A stretch of DNA of 64,000 bases from Siphonodentalium dalli. Its lineage: Eukaryota > Mollusca > Scaphopoda > Gadilida > Siphonodentaliidae. The translations under genes were made by a program, and so were the position numbers. Positions within the stretch are counted from its first letter, which is position 1; every line of letters starts with the position of its first letter. The stretch is taken from positions 134,481,990-134,545,989 of the forward strand of contig CP136067.1 of assembly GCA_032622095.1 (NCBI GenBank), read 5' to 3'. The notes beneath the pieces are model-generated. The model ran no database searches. It was not told the origin of the DNA and was given only the letters and a program-made list of their open reading frames with translations. Below, piece after piece: positions 57,861-64,000 of the stretch.

Positions 57861-58096
57861 CCACGTTGTATGACTGAAAAGTCTCATTTGTGATCACACA
57901 ATATATATCCGAATACAAAACTGACTTCCCTTCACGGCGACATCATGTCCAGGTATATGTTGTCGTGAGTGCGGTACGCTGTCGGATCGGGAGCCGACAT
58001 AAATGGCTGACCCGTGTACATGGGTGACTATGTGCACGTTACAGAACACGGCTGTAGGTTAGAGTAGCCCACCAAAGGACCGACCACAGTCGAGAC

Positions 58097-60072
58097 CAGG
58101 GGCCTATACTATAGAATTACAATTGCCGTGTTTCTCCACGTGGACAGCGTTAGTCGGTAATTTCCCAGTCTTGTAAAGCTAGACTTGTGTTCTATAGTAC
58201 TCGAGCAATTGTGTTCTTGTAAATTCCTTGCATTGGATATTGTAATTTAACAATAGGCGATTACCCTTTTTCACACCATACATCGTTGTGAACTGACTTA
58301 TATAATGTCCTGGGAGAGTCATTCTGTAACTGGGATTCATTTCAGCAGCAAGTTGCTCGGTTTTTGTGTTGTTTGGAGTGTCCCAACGCTGCATCTTTTT
58401 GTTATTCTATAGTACTCGAATTGTCTAACTTGGGGAAAAACAAGAACTCGCTTGACGGGCTGATAAATTACCAACTTAGGGAGTTCCATAGTACAGACAT
58501 AACACAAATCGGGTAGAACACGGTGTTAACATTACAAGTATACGAGGCTGAATTAGTGGTTGTCACCGCAATGAAACGCGTGCGAATGTCGATATGTCGG
58601 ATTATCGCTTTGTGTATTGCGCACTCATGCATTAACCCTTTCTCGAAGTGCGAAGTTTCACCGGGTCAATAAAATCGTAGTCATATTGGGATGATGGGTT
58701 CAAATTACGCATGGGCGTAGATAGATATATTTTGAGATAGGGTTCATAAACATAGACAAATTGGCTTTGATAAATAAGGGTTTGCACATAAATTATGTTG
58801 TGACGGGGGCGATTCTCATCAAAATACTCAAACAATTGGGAATGTCACGCAGGGACGTTCAATGGGTGTTGGCGCATCACAATAATCTTCGTCCCAAAGT
58901 TAGAGATGATTGATTTATGGGGTAAATGGCAATTAGTTCAGAAGTTTCGATCGGTTGGAATTGTTGGTTTGGGGATTTCTAACAGTTGGAAATCTTGAGT
59001 AACCATTGCAGAATTTCAACCGAATGGGGTGCAAATATAGTTTTCTGGTTCAGGAAGGAGGTGTACTCGGGCAGCGGAGACCTTATACGTGAATGTTACC
59101 GCGATTCCATGGTAAAAAATGGCACTGAATTTACTAAAAATTAAGACTGGAGAATAGGTTACAATCATTACAATGACTAAATTTTCCAGCTAATGTAACT
59201 GCAAATTATAATTTATACTACTAGTATGTTTTCCTACATTCAGTGTAATTTTGGTTGTTAAATCTAAGTTTCTACTTAAACAAAAAGTTACACCGACCCT
59301 TTGGAAAATATACTTGAAATATATATTTTCACCCTTTTAACTTGGAAATATTTTTATCAGTCTATTATCTCCGGCAATTCAGTTTGTTTCCAATTACATT
59401 GTACATGTATCGAAATCGTACGTATACGACAACCAGTTAAAATTTTCCTGCTCAATCTGACACTATAATCACCATGTGTATGTTTTTCTGTCGATGGGGT
59501 TTATTTGTGATCACTCTATCCGTCTCTATCCCTTTGTGTTCGTACATACATCGTTAAATATATTTGACCATGAACCATGTAAATACAAGGAAAGTCATGA
59601 AAAGCTATATATTGTCTTCTATGATGTTGGTCAATAAAACGTCTATCTCTTATAAAGGGCGATTTCGCTTACGATATTTTGTACTCGTGTTCAGCGTAAA
59701 ATGTTGTAATCGTTTGTGTATTTTCGCGATGCTTGTGCCATTGGGATTATGGTGCACGCAAGTAGTTTTCGTGTTCCCCATTGCCTATCATAACATTGAC
59801 TTTATACATCCACTAAACCACTCGCCAAATGACTCAAATATATATAGGCATTACTATATCCATTTATGTATAATATTAGAGTAAGTTCCCTTTACCCATT
59901 AACACGCGTTCGCCTCCACGCGTAGAAAACGAAGATCCATAGTACTGGATTTTGTCTGTTCTTGTAAATGACGGGGAGTCGCACACACTTGTAAATTATC
60001 GTATCCATAGTATTCGACAGTTTGTCCACGTGGAGAAACACGGCAATTGTAATTCCATAGTACAGGCCCCTG
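58097..60072. mobile_element. Non-autonomous DNA transposon with 50-bp TIRs
   Basis: The left end 'caggggcctatactatagaa' pairs with the right end (reverse complement 'caggggcctgtactatggaa') and the match goes on through 'ttacaattgccgtg' and 'ctccacgtggaca'. Subterminal 'ccatagtac' motifs are repeated on both sides. A CAGGGGCC start is seen in hAT elements, but no 8-bp duplication was found. A 106-codon frame (59564-59884) and a 71-codon frame (58179-58394, minus) match nothing known to me. Confidence 0.7.
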
Positions 60073-60841
60073 GACACTGTCTGTAATGCCCGAAAAGGGA
60101 GTTGACAGGTATTTCTAGATAGAGATATAGATAGAGTAGAACTAGTTTACTCAACACTTTGATGAGCGTTGCTTGGAGCAAAACTTACACCGGTGTTGAA
60201 TAATTGTTGAGGAACATTTCTGTCAATGAAATTTTCAGTGTAACGCATTTGCATATTTAACTATAATCTACTAATCTAATAATGCACTAACTCATTTCCT
60301 CCCCGACGTGTCCAGTTAACCCTTTCTACACTGAGTGGATTCTCCCATTCAGTTATAAAAGAATAATTTAATCATAAGCTGTCAATCCACGGAATGCTGT
60401 GAAACAATTAGCTGCCACATACTTTGCCAGTTATAGGCTATTTAATTTAAACGTATTTTATTTTACCCAATGTAATGTACACAGTTCATAGTATAATGAT
60501 GAAAAATATTGATGGTTATAATGGGATTTGGTAGTAAGCATAGGGCATATCTTAAGCCATCTCCTACACATATGCAATATTGAATGGTAACAGATAAAGA
60601 CAAAAATATAATGTACATTTCGATGTATATATGAATGTATATAGCGCAATGAAATTACTGCTATAGTTAATTATAATGTGCCTGACAGCATCCCCCCTTC
60701 CAATCGGAGAAGGTTTTGGCAGAGTACTTTGGGATCGATATTACACATAATTTAATTTTGATTTTAATGTGTTTTTAATTTTGTTCCATGCATAGCCTAA
60801 GATCGTATACATCAGGTTTGTGCATAATCTGCCAGTTAGTT

Positions 60842-61186
60842 CTATATATTTCTGAATGTTAGCGAATATCTCAATGTTTTTGGATAAGGAAGTGATTTTG
60901 AACCCTCTAAGAGTGTTTTTGTTTCCAAATTATTAAGGTTGCTGATACATATGTCTCTCTCGGCTTCAAAGACTGGACAATAGTGCAAGAAGTGTGATAC
61001 TGTTTCAACTTCGCCACCTATACAATATTGATTGTCTTGTAAATGATTGTGATATAGGTCGTAATTCAGATTGCTACACCCTAGTCGTAGTCGACAATGG
61101 AAAATATGACTTCGTCTTATGTAAGCAAATTCCGTGTATATGGTCCGATATGGTTTCACAGTTTTTGGCCTTCGGTGGTAGATCAT
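60842..61186 (-). pseudogene. CR1/L2-like LINE 3' fragment, duplicate
   Basis: A duplicate of 46931-47275 with the same HIFHCRLRL and VSHFLHYCP segments. It has lost about 40 bp before 'gtccgatatggtttcac', removing the region of 'SDFKSFLNTDLV'. The matching 3' UTR runs left to about 60320, where both copies share a TTAACCCTTTCTACACTG sequence (46341 and 60316). Confidence 0.8.
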
Positions 61187-61300
61187 TCCATAGACTCACA
61201 GCTGTATAGGTAATAACTATTTTGTATATGCTTCAGTATTACAAAAAACCCGGTTTCGTGTCTTTAGGTCTGAAGTCGTAATTTGTTAGACTCCCAGTTA

Positions 61301-62481
61301 GGCCCGTTCCAAACGACGGATTTCTGTCGACTCGAATCTAATACCAGACCCACAAATGTATTAAATGCGTCTAAAATGCGACGTTTGAAACAATTAGATC
61401 GTGTCAGACGCACCACAGACGAAACTCCGTCCAATTCCGTCTTGGTTTCAAACGACGGATTTTTGACGACTCGAATCTAATACATGTGACGAGAAGAGCC
61501 GAAAGTTGCCGAAGTACGAATGCAAATGATAATGATATGATAATGATACAATAATGAGGGAGTTTCCCTTATCTGCGGAAATACCCACATGACATCATTT
61601 GTCGCCACGCTGTATTTATTATAAAGAGAGAGATTATATAAATTCTATATCTAAGCATTCTGGTAGTTTGATTTCTCAACCAACGGGGCATGTCACTGAC
61701 TCATATAATAATTCATATATACCGGTATAAGGGGTAGAGGTGGTAGCAACTGATTAATAATAATTCATATATACCGCCGTATTCCTTATTGTAAGGGATT
61801 GGGGTGATAGTCTCTGATTTATACTAATTCATATATAACGGTATTACTTATTATAAGGGGTAGGGTGGTAGCCTCTGATTTATAATAATTCATGTATGCC
61901 GGTATTACTTATTAAAAGGGTAGGTGTGGCAGCCACTGGTTTATAATAATTCATATATACCGGTGTTACTTATTATAAGGGATAGGGTTGGTAGCCTATG
62001 ATTTATAATAATTCATATATACCGGTATTCCTTATTATAAGGGGTTGGAGTGGTAGTATATGATTTATAAAAAAATCATATATACCAGTATTTACATTCA
62101 TGGTATACACATACATGGCAATTGGTTGCACGATACAACATTTATTTGTAGCGGGTATTATAGTATATTATATATCTATATATACATCCGCATATACACA
62201 TGCATATATATTCGCGCTGCCATCGCGCACATACATATACATAATTTGTACTGTATCTTGGTATATATGTATAATATACCGGTATATATAGGCCTCTGTA
62301 TCTACACGTGACCATTTTGTGAAGGTAACCGGGAGTGCACCTTTAAATAAATCGACCGATGTATTAGATTCGACGCGACGAAGATGCGTCCGTCTGAAAC
62401 AAAATTTACCGCAGTCGCATCACCGACGGATTTAATACAATTAGATTCGAGTCGACAAAAATCCGTCGTTTGGAACGGGCC
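61301..62481. mobile_element. PIF/Harbinger-like non-autonomous element
   Basis: The terminal inverted repeats are GGCCCGTTCCAAACGACGGA, continuing into 'tcgactcgaatctaat'. TTA flanks both sides (61298-61300 and 62482-62484), fitting the 3-bp TWA duplication of Harbinger. The left block reads straight through 'cccagttaggctatttctcg' near 47351-47371 without it. Another copy of the TIR lies inside at about 61447. The centre is a minisatellite and no transposase is present. Confidence 0.85.
61690..62085. repeat. ~62-bp minisatellite inside the Harbinger-like element
   Basis: Six units of 'ataattcatatataccggta', 'ttacttattataagggg' and 'tagggtggtagcctctgatt', with period 60-67 bp. Confidence 0.9.
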
Positions 62482-62536
62482 TTATGCTATTTCTCGATAA
62501 CCTAAATTTCTTGATTACTTTTCCCGCTACATAAAT

Positions 62537-62684
62537 GACAGACAGGATGACAAATCCGCCGGCAACCGGTATCTGTACCTTGAGGAACAAATGGAATGCT
62601 AATGCCACCTTCCGAGGTACTAAGTGACTCGTTCACCAACATCACCACAACCAGCGCTACAAGAATGTGTATGCACAGCCGCAA
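62537..62684 (-). pseudogene. Cys-rich secreted peptide, broken copy D
   Basis: The signal peptide (MRLCIHILVALVVVMLV...) and the first part of the core (CRRICHPVC) are clear and closest to copy C. The remainder of the exon is missing and the sequence continues into the duplicated LINE-adjacent block, so this is a broken fossil made when the block edge formed. It marks a fourth member of the gene array. Confidence 0.8.
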
Positions 62685-63350
62685 TGTACTTCGAAATTAT
62701 AAATCACCACAAATCATCTAAGTCGGCAAGCAAAAGTTACGTTATATAACACACAGAACACGACGCAAAGTATATGCGACGTTAGGAAATGGACACAGTT
62801 ACTTTCGTTGGGATGCAAATTCAATAAAACCAAAAAAGTTCGATTTTATTGTAGTAGTTTCGCTGCAAGCGTCCTCTAAATTGTACAAAAAGTCATTAAA
62901 TAACGTTTTCAATTGTTTTAATATAAAAGACAGTCATTACGATGTTATCGTGACATCGCATATCGTGACATGATAATTTTCAAATTCTATATATAGTTAC
63001 AGGAAGTTGACAGTAATGAAATAGTGTTTTACTACGTTTCGACTGTGAAACAACCTTTCTATGTAAAAAACAAAAAAATATTCAAACGGGCCGTTAAACT
63101 AGCAAGTATACTCCACAAACGAAATATTTGCACAGAAACTAAACTTGACAGGTACACGAATATAGAGAGACAAGAGCACACTTAAAACCCGAGTGCTTAA
63201 AGCTGTTCGATCTCTTCCTATATCACCATGTTCTGCAACACAAAACTGTCTAGGAAACTCTTTGACGGCACCCTTGCATTGTGTTCCCAAATAAATACAT
63301 GAGTAACCAAGTGTTTTAAAAGATAAATTTCAATCAAAATGCAGTAATTA
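62685..63350 (-). repeat. Upstream module behind broken copy D
   Basis: Shares 'gacgcaaagtatatgcgacg', 'gttttcaattgttttaata', 'atatatagttacaggaagtt' and 'cgagtgcttaaagctgttc' with the modules upstream of A and B and the remnant at 1480-3355. The 35-base motif is largely lost. Confidence 0.6.
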
Positions 63351-63628
63351 TAATGTTCTAAAAATAGCCACATCTTCTGTCCCGGTTCGTAGAAAAAAAT
63401 TCAGTTCCTAGTGACAGAAGCCCCAGTTGACTGGTTTATCTGACTCCGAATTATTATATTACACACCCTAATCTATACACACAGTTCTCGGAATAAATTT
63501 GGTGATTGAATAAATGGTAAATAGTGCAAATTTTGATTAGTGAAATGTTCAAATGCATGTATTACCTGTCTGGAGGAAAAGTTATCCCTCCCATGACTGT
63601 AGCTTTCTGAAATTTGCGAAAACCCTGT

Positions 63629-63697
63629 GCCAATGCATTCTCTTATATATACAAATCTCCCATATGGTGCCTCGCATATATAAGAGAATACATTGGC
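63629..63697. repeat. Single diverged 69-nt palindrome
   Basis: 'ccctgtgccaatgcattctc' leads into the same 69-nt palindrome, but the centre is altered and no second palindrome follows. It is a half element. The rest of 63350-64000 shows no gene. Confidence 0.8.
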
Positions 63698-64000
63698 CTA
63701 ACAATATTTACATTGACTTTGTAAGGGTACGTTCATACGCTGGCAAGTTTGCACGGTATGTTTTTGCGGGCATTTAGGCCTAGAAAACAACATGGTGCCA
63801 GAATAAAAACGGAAACGTGCACATAACATGCATCTTTAATAAAGCGAAAGACATGAGAAGTAACATTTAACTTGTTACACTTGTAATAGTGCTACTGGAA
63901 TTTGCCTTCAAATACCTGCATGATTAATTTTTGCAAGATAATTGCATGAGTTTTACAGGCAAATTCCAGTAGCATCGGTACTAGTGGATCTACAGAGATT

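Larger units (their letters stand above)
52680..62535. repeat. Right copy of the large duplicated block
   Basis: Follows the same order as 41540-47400 but is longer because of insertions: MITEs at 53939-54303 and 56291-56661, a minisatellite at 54371-54560, a replaced segment at 55322-55948, an extra 3.1 kb at about 57180-60290, and a Harbinger-like element at 61301-62481. It runs directly into the fourth, broken peptide gene. Confidence 0.85.

Noticed and set aside
58179-58394. 71-codon minus-strand frame MQRWDTPNNTKTEQL as a gene
   Set aside because: Lies in the subterminal part of the 58097-60072 transposon without a known domain.

Overview
This is invertebrate nuclear DNA, AT-rich and sparse in genes. 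I infer a lophotrochozoan, most likely a mollusc. The grounds are a single-exon peptide-type GPCR, the repeat starting 'gggccataactctg' that I know from mollusc genomes, many Helitron-like elements carrying (GACA)n, and CR1/L2 and L1/Tx1 LINEs. The species cannot be named from the sequence.

Only two kinds of host gene are supported. One is a complete rhodopsin-like GPCR (23416-24477, minus). The other is a family of small secreted cysteine-rich, Trp/Arg-rich peptides on the minus strand: three copies with an open first exon (6521-6730, 41588-41794, 52707-52931) and one broken copy (62537-62684). Each has a signal peptide, a CX3CX3C-X13-CX3CX3C core containing GWWFWRRRRC, and a Gly-Arg-Lys-Lys-Arg end placed exactly at a conserved splice donor. 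They look like antimicrobial or toxin-like peptides. I do not recognise the family, and it is the best candidate here for something undescribed.

The peptide genes sit in an amplified module. Upstream of each lies a related non-coding block with a repeated 35-base motif, and an upstream-only remnant lies at 1480-3355. A larger block of gene, upstream module, Helitron and LINE 3' fragment occurs at about 41540-47400 and again at about 52680-62535. The right copy has gained two piggyBac-like MITEs, a Harbinger-like element, a 23-bp minisatellite and other insertions. The left copy keeps the matching empty sites, so several element boundaries can be read directly.

Region by region: 1-3800 holds tandem and single MITEs built on a 69-nt palindrome. 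4755-6048 holds three abutting Helitron-like elements. 7542-9293 is a composite of two direct MITE copies. 10214-14815 is a decayed CR1/L2-like LINE. 15060-17690 is tandem repeats. 22420-22789 is a Polinton fossil fragment. 23416-24477 is the GPCR. 29750-36221 is a nearly full-length L1/Tx1 LINE with target-site duplication, inside a 462-bp tandem repeat. 41588-47400 is the peptide block. 48421-52090 is a 3.7-kb foldback element. 52707-63350 is the second peptide block and the fourth gene remnant. The rest is intergenic sequence in which I recognise nothing.
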